Below are positions 1-6,599 of a DNA stretch of 14,333 nt, one piece after another. Location: the NCBI GenBank assembly GCA_043821725.1, contig JBDRCM010000009.1:1-14333 (forward strand), given 5' to 3'. A program made the position numbers and the translations under genes. The number at the start of each line of letters is the position of its first letter. Position 1 is the stretch's first letter. The DNA is from CAYHSR01 sp043821725. Lineage in GTDB: Bacteria > Patescibacteriota > Patescibacteriia > Magasanikbacterales > GWA2-37-8. The notes below the pieces were generated by a model, which saw nothing but the letters and a program-made list of their open reading frames with translations, had not been told where the DNA came from and ran no database searches.

Positions 1-1
1 T

Positions 2-307
2 GTGCAGGTTAAAAAAGATATTCAAGAGTTAAAACTCAAGAAAAAGCAAAATGGGGAAATTACTTTGGAACGCATAAAAAACATCTTTTTGTACCCAATT
101 AAAGCCAAAAAAGAGTTTTTAAATACAAAAGATGAAAATAAAGAAAAAATAGTTAAAACGCTACTTTGGAACGCTGAAGTAAAGAACAAAAAAATCGCTA
201 ACTTTAGCTTTAAAGAGCCATATGATTTGCTCTCAAAAGTACCAAATAAAAGCGATTTTTTATCAGTGCGGAGAGGGTGGGATTCGAACCCACGGTGCCA
301 TTGCTGA
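2..307 (+). CDS. C-terminal fragment of a probable large serine recombinase (partial, cut by the left window edge)
   Basis: The frame is open to the left edge, so only about the last 100 residues are visible and no start can be chosen. The catalytic domain is outside the window. The visible part is very basic and ends in a stretch resembling, as I remember the family, the tails of Patescibacteria site-specific serine recombinases: a Lys-rich helix, then KTLLWNAEVKNKKIANF, then FKEPYDLLSKVP. Its last residues (RRGWDSNPRCHC) are read from the tRNA-Ser gene on the other strand, and the stop lies inside that tRNA. Such recombinases insert mobile elements, and an integrase gene whose tail overlaps the 3' end of a tRNA is what an attachment-site junction looks like. 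Direct observations are the open frame, basic composition and overlap; the family call is from memory of C-terminal motifs. It could also be an unrelated basic protein. Confidence 0.55.
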   Translation: MQVKKDIQELKLKKKQNGEITLERIKNIFLYPIKAKKEFLNTKDENKEKIVKTLLWNAEVKNKKIANFSFKEPYDLLSKVPNKSDFLSVRRGWDSNPRCHC

Positions 308-355
308 CACAACAGTTTTCAAGACTGTCGCTTTCGACCACTCAGCCACCTCTCC
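269..355 (-). tRNA. tRNA-Ser(UGA)
   Basis: Read on the minus strand the sequence folds as a class II tRNA of 87 nt. The acceptor arm pairs GGAGAGG (349-355) with CCTCTCC (270-276), with a G discriminator at 269. The anticodon stem ACAGT/ACTGT closes a seven-base loop CTTGAAA, giving anticodon UGA, which reads UCA and other UCN serine codons. A long variable arm (GTGTC/GGCAC) is typical of tRNA-Ser, and the T arm is GTGGG-TTCGAAT-CCCAC. The 3' CCA is not encoded. A promoter lies just upstream. The 3' half is overlapped by the recombinase-like frame from the left, so this tRNA is a probable attachment site. Confidence 0.96.
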
Positions 356-367
356 ATTAACTATCCA

Positions 368-396
368 AAAATACCATAAAAGACCAATAATTTCAA
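368..396 (-). promoter_or_regulatory. Promoter of tRNA-Ser
   Basis: On the minus strand, TTGAAA (391-396) is followed by exactly 17 bp and TATTTT (368-373), with a TG one base before the -10 (extended -10). Transcription would begin near 361, about six bases before the mature tRNA 5' end. It lies between the stop codon of the lamin-tail-domain gene and the tRNA. Confidence 0.6.
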
Positions 397-410
397 GTAT
401 GGAACGATGG

Positions 411-2798
411 CTAATGTTTTTGCAGGAATGAAGTGGCAAATGCGACTATTTTTTTTCCACCTCTTAATATGGCCATGCCTTTGACGCGCCCAAGCAAGCC
501 CATAAAAATGGCAGCAGCCCCTCCGGCAGTCACAAACAAATATTTTTGCGCTTCTTTTGCGTCATTTTCACTGCCTGCCGAACCAGTCGGCTGTTGAACT
601 GCGCTTCCACTCTGATCAACCGCTATTGCTTCAGGCACAAATTCAGGAATAATTAAAATATCCGCTTGCGACCTTGGTAATAACTGCCACTCCTGTTTTC
701 CCATCTCAAAAATTCCAACAACTTCAATTTTTAGTCCTTCCTTAAATATTTTTTTGTCAATTTTAGCATTTGCCTTAAAAACGACTTTTAATTCCTGTAA
801 ACCATCATCTATATACATATAATTTGATCCGATTTCAGTGGTAGTGCCTTTGGCTTTAACTAAACCGCCAAAACGTGATTCATCAAGATCGCTCAATTCA
901 ACTAGTTCGGCCTTTAATGATATCTTGCTTTTTACAATCCTTATGTCATTTTTGTTTTTTGTTTTCAAGCGCAAAACCCCATATGCTTCAGACATTTCAC
1001 CTTCAACTTCAATATAGTCGCCTTCATCCAAAGGAGGAAAATCTTTTTTGTAATTATATATTTGAAGTCCGCAAAAAGAATCGGAAATATAAAAAAATTG
1101 GCTTCCCAATATGTCAGGCATAACCGTAACTATCCCGCTTACAGTTGCTTTTTCTCCTTTGCTCGCCTGCCTTGCCTGCGGTATATCCATCATAACAGCT
1201 TGATTGACAGCCGACACCTCACCATCATACTGGTCAACTGATGTCGCAAAAATAACCCCGCTATATTGCAAATCATCAATGGTTTCGTTATTAAGCAACG
1301 ATATTTTAAGCAAGTCGTCAAAAGCTGTTGAGCTCGTGGACTTTAAGAAAATTTCTTCTTTATCATCTTGTTCATTGTTATTTTGAACGCTGTTTTGATC
1401 TGCAATTTTCTTAACCCATGACCATTGCCCGCTATTATCCCGCGTATATACCGCCAATTTAACGGCTTTGCTATAACTCACGCTGTCCATTAAATTGCCA
1501 CACGCGTCTATCAAGCCGACTGTTTCAGCGGTAAAATTATTCAAGGCAATACTTGAACTCGCACGCGTTATTATCATTTCTTGCAAAGGCGCGATTTGTC
1601 CTTTTATTTTATATTGCTTTGTTATATCAGTAACAATCCATCCGCTCATATCAACAGTGGTTGTGGACATATTTTTTAAAGCAATAAATTCTTCATCTGC
1701 ATCATGCCCGTCAGAATAAGCAAACAATTGCGAAATCACAATCTCTTTTTTGCAATCAGCATGATTTTCCAAAGCGCTTGTGCTGTTTTCTTGCTCTTCG
1801 CTATTTTCTTGCGCAATTTTTTCAGAAGAATTTGCGCCTGTTAAGCTAGTGGGGTTGTCAGAAGCAATATTTTCAAAAGATGCAGTTGACGTTGTTGAAA
1901 TCGCGCCGGTTGATGTGGCTAAAACCGAGGCAACAGTTGAAGACGTTTCAATCGATAAAACAGTTGATGAAGTTGCCAAACTTTGCGCAACAGGATCAAT
2001 GGACGTGCTTGCTGATAAGTTATTGCCCTCTTCAACAACAATTGGGAATATATTCTTGTTCCCTCTGCTTGGCAGATCTGAAACAATCCAACCACTGTCA
2101 AAATCATTTTCATTTCGCGCCAATGTTTGGCCTTTGTTGGGCGCTAAAATGACGCCCCCATAAATAACACTGTCTATAACAGAACCGGTTGAAGAGAGCA
2201 AAACCACTTCATCATTGTCATTATTTAAATAGCGAGCCCCGCCCATATCCACAACATTCCACGAAAGCCCATCAATCGTACCACTTGCAGATTTGCATGC
2301 CTTTCCTGTGCTGTCACAAATTAGCATGCCATTTAAATCAAAATTGTCAAAACCAAAATTATACAGCTCAACCCATTCATTTCCTTGATCGGGATTTGGC
2401 ATTATCTCAGATATAATGATAGTGGGAAGAGCATCGGTTGTAGAAGCAGAGGCTTCAAAAAAAACCGGCAAAAAAACTGAAGATGTGGAAGAAGAGGCAG
2501 GAGTAGTGGACACGAAAACAGATGACGCAGAAGTAGAAGACGCAGAAACGGACAAACTATAATCAAACGCTATCTCTGTTTCCGAAGTTGATGACGAAGT
2601 TGTTAAAATCTGATCGTTGCTAACTGACTCGCCCTCCTCTACAATTTTATCAGTTGAGCTTGCTTCTTCAACAATAGTTAAATCAAATGAGCTAAAAACT
2701 TCAGGTATGAACATCATGGCTTTAACAGCTGACCCGCAAAGCGCAATAAAAAAACCGCTTGCACACAATACGGCTAAAAAAACAATTTTCCTCCTCAT
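411..2798 (-). CDS. Secreted, membrane-anchored protein with two lamin-tail domains and OB-like domains
   Basis: This 795-aa protein is probably exported and held at the cell surface. Residues 1-27 form a signal peptide (Arg-Arg-Lys, hydrophobic core, small residues before Met28). A Ser/Thr-rich linker covers about 45-122. The first lamin-tail domain (about 126-245) has the typical opening IIISEIMPNPDQGNEWVELYN. A second Ser/Thr-rich linker (about 260-345) leads to a second, more diverged lamin-tail domain (about 350-465; IVISQLFAYSDG..EEFIALKN). Two OB-fold-like segments follow (about 545-625 and 643-717), resembling those in secreted nucleases, but no nuclease domain is visible. A hydrophobic segment at about 752-770 with basic residues after it suggests C-terminal anchoring. 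Lamin-tail domains are frequent in surface proteins of Parcubacteria; ligands are unknown, and binding of nucleic acid or other surface proteins is a guess. No SD precedes the start; the motif AATAACCAA sits 8 nt upstream. Confidence 0.85.
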   Translation of the reverse strand: MRRKIVFLAVLCASGFFIALCGSAVKAMMFIPEVFSSFDLTIVEEASSTDKIVEEGESVSNDQILTTSSSTSETEIAFDYSLSVSASSTSASSVFVSTTPASSSTSSVFLPVFFEASASTTDALPTIIISEIMPNPDQGNEWVELYNFGFDNFDLNGMLICDSTGKACKSASGTIDGLSWNVVDMGGARYLNNDNDEVVLLSSTGSVIDSVIYGGVILAPNKGQTLARNENDFDSGWIVSDLPSRGNKNIFPIVVEEGNNLSASTSIDPVAQSLATSSTVLSIETSSTVASVLATSTGAISTTSTASFENIASDNPTSLTGANSSEKIAQENSEEQENSTSALENHADCKKEIVISQLFAYSDGHDADEEFIALKNMSTTTVDMSGWIVTDITKQYKIKGQIAPLQEMIITRASSSIALNNFTAETVGLIDACGNLMDSVSYSKAVKLAVYTRDNSGQWSWVKKIADQNSVQNNNEQDDKEEIFLKSTSSTAFDDLLKISLLNNETIDDLQYSGVIFATSVDQYDGEVSAVNQAVMMDIPQARQASKGEKATVSGIVTVMPDILGSQFFYISDSFCGLQIYNYKKDFPPLDEGDYIEVEGEMSEAYGVLRLKTKNKNDIRIVKSKISLKAELVELSDLDESRFGGLVKAKGTTTEIGSNYMYIDDGLQELKVVFKANAKIDKKIFKEGLKIEVVGIFEMGKQEWQLLPRSQADILIIPEFVPEAIAVDQSGSAVQQPTGSAGSENDAKEAQKYLFVTAGGAAAIFMGLLGRVKGMAILRGGKKIVAFATSFLQKH

Positions 2799-2898
2799 AT
2801 AATTATTTGGTTATTAATTATGCGAGGTAGGATAAACTATTGGGATGAAATTGTTATAAAAAAAAGATTAAATAAAGATAAAATGGGTCTGTCGCCAA

Positions 2899-3060
2899 AT
2901 GCGCTTTCGTAACGAAATTGTTAATGACTTGGTGGCGGTGTTTGATCTGCTGGAAGAGATTGAGTTTATGGAACAAATAAAAAAGCATAAAATCAATATT
3001 CAACCAAACTTAATTACTCCATATCACCCCATGTTTTTCCATAATGCACATCAACCTTAA
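2899..3060 (+). pseudogene. Possible small ORF or gene remnant (53 aa), antitoxin-tail-like
   Basis: A 53-codon frame starts at ATG 2899 and overlaps the 3' end of polA on the other strand for its last 16 codons. Its first half (VFDLLEEIEFMEQIKKHK) reads like a genuine acidic-basic helix and recalls the C-terminal tail of Phd/YefM-type antitoxins. Base composition here is richer in G+C than the flanks. No SD and no N-terminal antitoxin domain are visible, and the last third is only the complement of polA. If real, it is most likely a decayed fragment. The rest of the interval 2799-3013 shows no other gene. Confidence 0.2.
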
Positions 3061-5737
3061 CAGGCACATTAAGTTGGACAACCTGTTCCATTGTTTTTTT
3101 AACAGCTTCTCCGACTTTTTTTTCAAGCCCTTTTTTTACCTCCAGAACAAGCTCGTCATGCACCTGCAAAATCAATTTAACATCCTTTGGAAATTGTTTG
3201 GCAATAACATTTGAAACATCAATCATGGCCATCTTCATTAAATCAGCCGCAGTTCCTTGAATCGGGTGATTAACTGCCATTCGCTCGGCCGCAGACCTTA
3301 GTTGGAAATTTGTAGAATTAATTTCAGTTATATATCTTCTTCTGCCGAACAATGTTTCGCAATAGCCCTGAGTCCTGGCCATGTCCATTGTTTGGTCAAT
3401 ATATTTTTTTACCCCTTTAAACTGTTCAAAATATTTTTTAATAAAATCTTTTGCCTGCCAAACAGGAATACTTGCTCGCCATGACAATCCATAAGAGCCC
3501 ATGCCGTAAAGCACGCCAAAATTAACTTCTTTTGCGGCCCTTCTCATGTCTTTGGTGACATCGCTAATTGAAACATTGTTAATTACCACGGCAGTCGCAG
3601 TATGAATATCTTCATTATTATCAAAAATTTCCATCATTCTCTTGTCTTTTGCCAAAGAGGCGACAATGCGCAGTTCAACCTGTGAATAATCAGCCGTGAC
3701 CAACAAGTTTCCACTTTCAGCAATAAAAGCCTTTCGTATCTGCCTGCCTATTTCAGTTCTTATCGGTATGTTCTGTAAATTCGGCTCTGAACTTGAAAGC
3801 CTTCCTGTGGCTGTAACTGCCTGATTAAAGCTAGTGTAAATGCGGTTTGTTTTTTTATCAACTAATGTCGGTATTACATCTATGTATGTATTCTGCAATT
3901 TAACCAGTTCGCGGTAGCTTTCAATCTCCTTAATAACCGGATGGACTCCTTGCAGTTTTCCCAACTGCTCTGAATCAGTGGAATATCCTGTCTTGCCTTT
4001 TCTTATACCTTCAGTCGGAAGTTCAAGCTTATCAAACAATATTTCCCTAAGCTGGACTGTTGATGATATGTTAAATTCTTCTCCAGCCAGATTATGAATT
4101 GAGCGCGACAGTAATTTTATCTCATCATTAACCTGATTTGATAATTTTTTAAGAAAAGCAAGATCCACTGCAATGCCGTTTATTTCCATTTGAGCCAGTA
4201 TAATGATCAACGGCATCTCAATCTTCTGCATCAAACCGAGATTGTTGGCAATTTTCAAATCATTTTTCAATTTTACTGAAGACCGAGCCAGCTCGTTGAG
4301 TTCAATTGCCACACTTTTATAATCAATTCCAAACAAGCCCTGCTGTCCTGCGCCAAATGTTATTTCCTTGCCAAGAACTTTTAAGGCAATGCTGGAAGCA
4401 TCATGCGCCCGACTGCCCGGATTAAGAAGATAAGATGCAATTTTCAAGTCAAACAATTTATTGGCCAGTTTGACTTTGTTTTTCAACAAATACCTAATCA
4501 ACAATTTTAAATCATGGCCAATAAGTTCAACTGATGAATCATTAAAAATTTCATCAAAAAGAGGCAATAAACCAATCTCCGCCCAATAGCTTTTATCGCC
4601 AACAGCGAAAACAAGACCAGCTAAACCATCTGTGCCATTGCTTTGATTGTCAACTATTTCTCTGCAGGCATACCAACCGTTTTCTTTAATTTCTTTAATT
4701 AAATTTTTTGCTTGCCTGCTATCAACTATTTCTTCAAACGAAATTTTTGTTTTTAACTGCGACGAACTCTTGCTCATTTGGCCTTTAACGGCTGTGTCTC
4801 CCATTCCAGGAACTCTTTTTAACAAAGAAGAAAATTCAAATCTGCTAAACAAATCAAGTACATCTTCTTTATTAAAATTTTTCAACTCGCAATCAGGCAA
4901 ATTGAATTCGATTTCTGGGACATTGCAGTCAATCTGCGCGAGTTCTTGGCTTAACATGGCATCTTTCTCGCCTTCTATCAACTTGTTAAGCAATCTTGGC
5001 TTTATATTTTTTTCTACTTCACTCTTAGTTGCGTCATCTGCATTAACAGAGCGCGCCTTTACATCCGTGGCAATGCGCTTGCCTATGGCTTGGTATATTT
5101 TTTTTAAAGACCCGAATTGTTTTATCAAATCTGTTGCTGTTTTTTCTCCAATACCGTTAATGCCCGGAATATTATCTGAGCTGTCCCCGCGCAAGGCCTT
5201 GTAGTCAACTATTTGATTTGGATTAAAACCAAACCTTTCAAATACTTTTTTAGGATCATAAATAACAATATCACTCATGCCTTTGCGCAAAGTATATACT
5301 TTTACATTTTCTTTCACCAACTGAAGTGCATCCATATCGCCCGTGACAATATATGTTTCAATGTTCGGCTCTTTTTGAACCTGTTTGACTATTGTCCCAA
5401 TCACATCATCTGCTTCATATCCCTTTTTTTCATAAATTGGAATATTAAAAGCGCGCACCACTTCATGAGCCAAAGGTATTTGGTCATAAAGCTCTTGGTC
5501 AGCTTTAACTCGGGTGGCTTTGTATTTTTCAAATTTTTTATGCCTGAAAGTAGGGCCGGCCATATCAAAAGTAACAACCATATATTCAGGCGCAAGTTGT
5601 TTCCAAACCTTCAATATCATTGAAGTAAAACCATAAACCGCGTTTATAATCCTTCCGTCTTTTGTGGTAAGAGGCGGTAAAGCATGGTAAGCACGGTGTA
5701 TTATGGCATTGCCGTCTATAATTATGAATTTTTTCAT
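3014..5737 (-). CDS. polA: DNA polymerase I (PolA), proofreading domain probably inactive
   Basis: Repair polymerase that removes primers and fills gaps. Numbering is from a possible upstream ATG at 5758 (914 aa). I choose the ATG at 5737 because family members begin M-K-K-F-I-I-I-D-G-N. The 5'-nuclease domain (8-290) has DGNAIIHRAYHALP, GYEADDVIGT, VTGDMDALQLV and the DNA-binding GDSSDNIPGINGIGEKTA (191-208). The middle domain (about 330-510) is 3'-5'-exonuclease-like, but the place of the catalytic D-x-E reads WYACREIVD and the second motif is GHDLKLLIRY, so proofreading is probably lost, as in Taq and Bacillus PolA. The polymerase domain has motif A (DYSQVELR, Asp690), motif B (RRAAKEVNFGVLYG, 739-752, with Phe747 at the dNTP/ddNTP-selecting site) and motif C (QVHDELVLEV, Asp868). 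The length is normal. There is no SD sequence at either start. Confidence 0.96.
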   Translation of the reverse strand: MKKFIIIDGNAIIHRAYHALPPLTTKDGRIINAVYGFTSMILKVWKQLAPEYMVVTFDMAGPTFRHKKFEKYKATRVKADQELYDQIPLAHEVVRAFNIPIYEKKGYEADDVIGTIVKQVQKEPNIETYIVTGDMDALQLVKENVKVYTLRKGMSDIVIYDPKKVFERFGFNPNQIVDYKALRGDSSDNIPGINGIGEKTATDLIKQFGSLKKIYQAIGKRIATDVKARSVNADDATKSEVEKNIKPRLLNKLIEGEKDAMLSQELAQIDCNVPEIEFNLPDCELKNFNKEDVLDLFSRFEFSSLLKRVPGMGDTAVKGQMSKSSSQLKTKISFEEIVDSRQAKNLIKEIKENGWYACREIVDNQSNGTDGLAGLVFAVGDKSYWAEIGLLPLFDEIFNDSSVELIGHDLKLLIRYLLKNKVKLANKLFDLKIASYLLNPGSRAHDASSIALKVLGKEITFGAGQQGLFGIDYKSVAIELNELARSSVKLKNDLKIANNLGLMQKIEMPLIIILAQMEINGIAVDLAFLKKLSNQVNDEIKLLSRSIHNLAGEEFNISSTVQLREILFDKLELPTEGIRKGKTGYSTDSEQLGKLQGVHPVIKEIESYRELVKLQNTYIDVIPTLVDKKTNRIYTSFNQAVTATGRLSSSEPNLQNIPIRTEIGRQIRKAFIAESGNLLVTADYSQVELRIVASLAKDKRMMEIFDNNEDIHTATAVVINNVSISDVTKDMRRAAKEVNFGVLYGMGSYGLSWRASIPVWQAKDFIKKYFEQFKGVKKYIDQTMDMARTQGYCETLFGRRRYITEINSTNFQLRSAAERMAVNHPIQGTAADLMKMAMIDVSNVIAKQFPKDVKLILQVHDELVLEVKKGLEKKVGEAVKKTMEQVVQLNVPVKVDVHYGKTWGDME

Positions 5738-5795
5738 ATTGTTTGCATGCGCCCGCATAAAATCGAACTATTAGGACAGATATATTCTACCTTAT

Positions 5796-5824
5796 TTGAC
5801 CGGATAAATACAGTAAGGTATGAT
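5796..5824 (+). promoter_or_regulatory. Sigma70-type promoter of the 120-aa orphan gene
   Basis: TTGACC (5796-5801), a 17-bp spacer and TATGAT (5819-5824) form a near-consensus promoter. The start point would be near 5831, giving a leader of about 50 nt before ATG 5881. It lies in the divergent interval between polA and the orphan gene. I see no equally good promoter for polA on the minus strand. Confidence 0.65.
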
Positions 5825-5880
5825 TAATGCAGAAGAAATAATTAATTAATCAAGAATTAATTTTAAAAGCATTAAAAAAT

Positions 5881-6243
5881 ATGCCTAAAGAACAAAAAAT
5901 AACTGGAATTGGCGGTATGGACAGAGCTGAGTTGTCAATGCTATCAGTAATCGCCAGTGAAGCCACCAAAAAAGCTGAAGTAATAGACCAAAAATACCGA
6001 GAGGATACTGAAGCTGAAACGTCGGCTAATCCTGAAGTTGACTCTGACGAAAGTCAAACTGAATTTATGCCCATGAAAACATTACCAGACCCCAAAACAG
6101 CTAAAAATTTTACATATAGAAAAGAAGGCGTGGAATATGATTTTAATCTTATTGAAGATGGTGTAGTAAAAGTAAGGGATCGTGATGGTAAAAATGCCCT
6201 TTTAATTACAAACCCGCGTGGATGGGAAATAAAGGCAAAATAG
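5881..6243 (+). CDS. Hypothetical acidic protein, 120 aa
   Basis: I do not recognise this protein. Its first half (about 1-65) is rich in Asp, Glu, Ala and Ser, lacks hydrophobic segments and is probably a helix followed by a disordered acidic stretch. The second half (about 70-120) looks like a small beta-rich fold: FTYRKEGVEYDFNLIEDG, VVKVRDRDGKNALLITNP, then RGWEIKAK. No signal peptide or membrane segment is visible, so it is probably cytoplasmic. It stands alone between a clear promoter and a terminator, which argues that it is a real monocistronic gene even though no SD precedes the ATG (the upstream sequence is A-rich). A later in-frame Met13 is a possible alternative start. Function unknown. 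Confidence 0.7.
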   Translation: MPKEQKITGIGGMDRAELSMLSVIASEATKKAEVIDQKYREDTEAETSANPEVDSDESQTEFMPMKTLPDPKTAKNFTYRKEGVEYDFNLIEDGVVKVRDRDGKNALLITNPRGWEIKAK

Positions 6244-6259
6244 TAAAAAATTATTAAAT

Positions 6260-6290
6260 AAAAGACAGCCACAAAAATGACTGTTTTTTA
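6260..6290 (+). terminator. Intrinsic terminator after the 120-aa orphan gene
   Basis: AAAGACAGCCA pairs with TGACTGTTTTTT across a short A-rich loop, giving an 11-position stem with one mismatch and one G-U pair, and ends in a run of six T. It starts 17 nt after the stop codon. Confidence 0.6.
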
Positions 6291-6294
6291 TATA

Positions 6295-6319
6295 TTTGTA
6301 TACACTAGCCTATACAAAC
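6295..6319 (+). repeat. loxP-like palindromic site, left copy of an inverted pair
   Basis: Perfect 8-bp inverted arms, TTTGTATA and TATACAAA, flank an asymmetric 8-bp core, CACTAGCC. The 25-bp unit (including one further C) matches the reverse complement of 6492-6516 at 23 of 25 positions. Palindromic arms around an asymmetric core are the design of tyrosine-recombinase crossover sites; an operator for a dimeric repressor is the main alternative. A DnaA-box-like site begins at the next base. Confidence 0.6.
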
Positions 6320-6328
6320 TGTGGATAA
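6320..6328 (+). promoter_or_regulatory. DnaA-box-like site, perfect consensus
   Basis: TGTGGATAA is the exact complement of the consensus DnaA box TTATCCACA. A second, one-mismatch box follows at 6352-6360 in the same orientation, in an AT-rich interval. A single 9-mer can occur by chance; the pair and its setting make binding plausible but not proven. Confidence 0.4.
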
Positions 6329-6351
6329 CTTTGGGTATAAAATCATTAAAA

Positions 6352-6360
6352 AGTGGATAA
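6352..6360 (+). promoter_or_regulatory. DnaA-box-like site, one mismatch
   Basis: AGTGGATAA differs from the DnaA box complement TGTGGATAA only at its first base, and has the same orientation as the perfect box 32 bp to its left. The sequence to its right (6361-6490) is strongly AT-rich. Confidence 0.3.
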
Positions 6361-6491
6361 ATTGGCTTTAAACTATATTTAAAAAATAAAGCTTTGTTTT
6401 TAAGACAATAAATTATGCTAAAATATTGGCTTAAGTAAAGGAAAAAAGGATGATAAAGGCAAATTCGCAAAAAATAACATAATTTTTTTAT

Positions 6492-6516
6492 GTTTGTACA
6501 GGATAGTGTATACAAA
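6492..6516 (-). repeat. loxP-like palindromic site, right copy of an inverted pair
   Basis: Read on the minus strand this is arm TTTGTATA, core CACTATCC, arm TGTACAAA, then C. It differs from the left copy by one core base and one arm base. Because the asymmetric core is inverted relative to the left copy, recombination between the two would invert the 170-200 bp between them rather than delete it. Confidence 0.6.
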
Positions 6517-6565
6517 AAAAATTGCCATTTTTTAAATTTTGCTAATTTAAGCTAAACTTACCCCC

Positions 6566-6594
6566 TTGACAAAACATCAAAAGTATGCTATAAT
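6566..6594 (+). promoter_or_regulatory. Perfect consensus sigma70 promoter with extended -10
   Basis: TTGACA (6566-6571), exactly 17 bp, then TATAAT (6589-6594), preceded by TGC (extended -10). Both hexamers match consensus completely, making this the strongest promoter in the window. Transcription would start near 6599-6601, exactly where a 14-position hairpin begins. No protein gene follows for more than 500 bp, so it most likely drives a stable RNA. Confidence 0.8.
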
Positions 6595-6599
6595 TAACA

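Noticed and set aside
1780..2163. A 127-codon plus-strand frame inside the lamin-tail-domain gene.
   Set aside because: It is the complement of Ser/Thr-rich linker codons; low complexity in the real gene keeps the opposite strand open.
4647..5204. A 185-codon plus-strand frame inside polA.
   Set aside because: It lies wholly on the complement of conserved polA sequence, with a hydrophobic low-information translation and no RBS.
6431..6480. A very short plus-strand frame (ATG 6449, about 10 codons) with an AAAGGA-like sequence upstream, inside the inverted-repeat segment.
   Set aside because: It is too short and its A-rich setting makes such matches likely by chance; the -35 region upstream is poor.
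6295..6516. The inverted pair as a classical insertion sequence.
   Set aside because: No transposase frame fits in the 170-bp interior and no convincing target-site duplication flanks the pair; a non-autonomous miniature element remains only an alternative.
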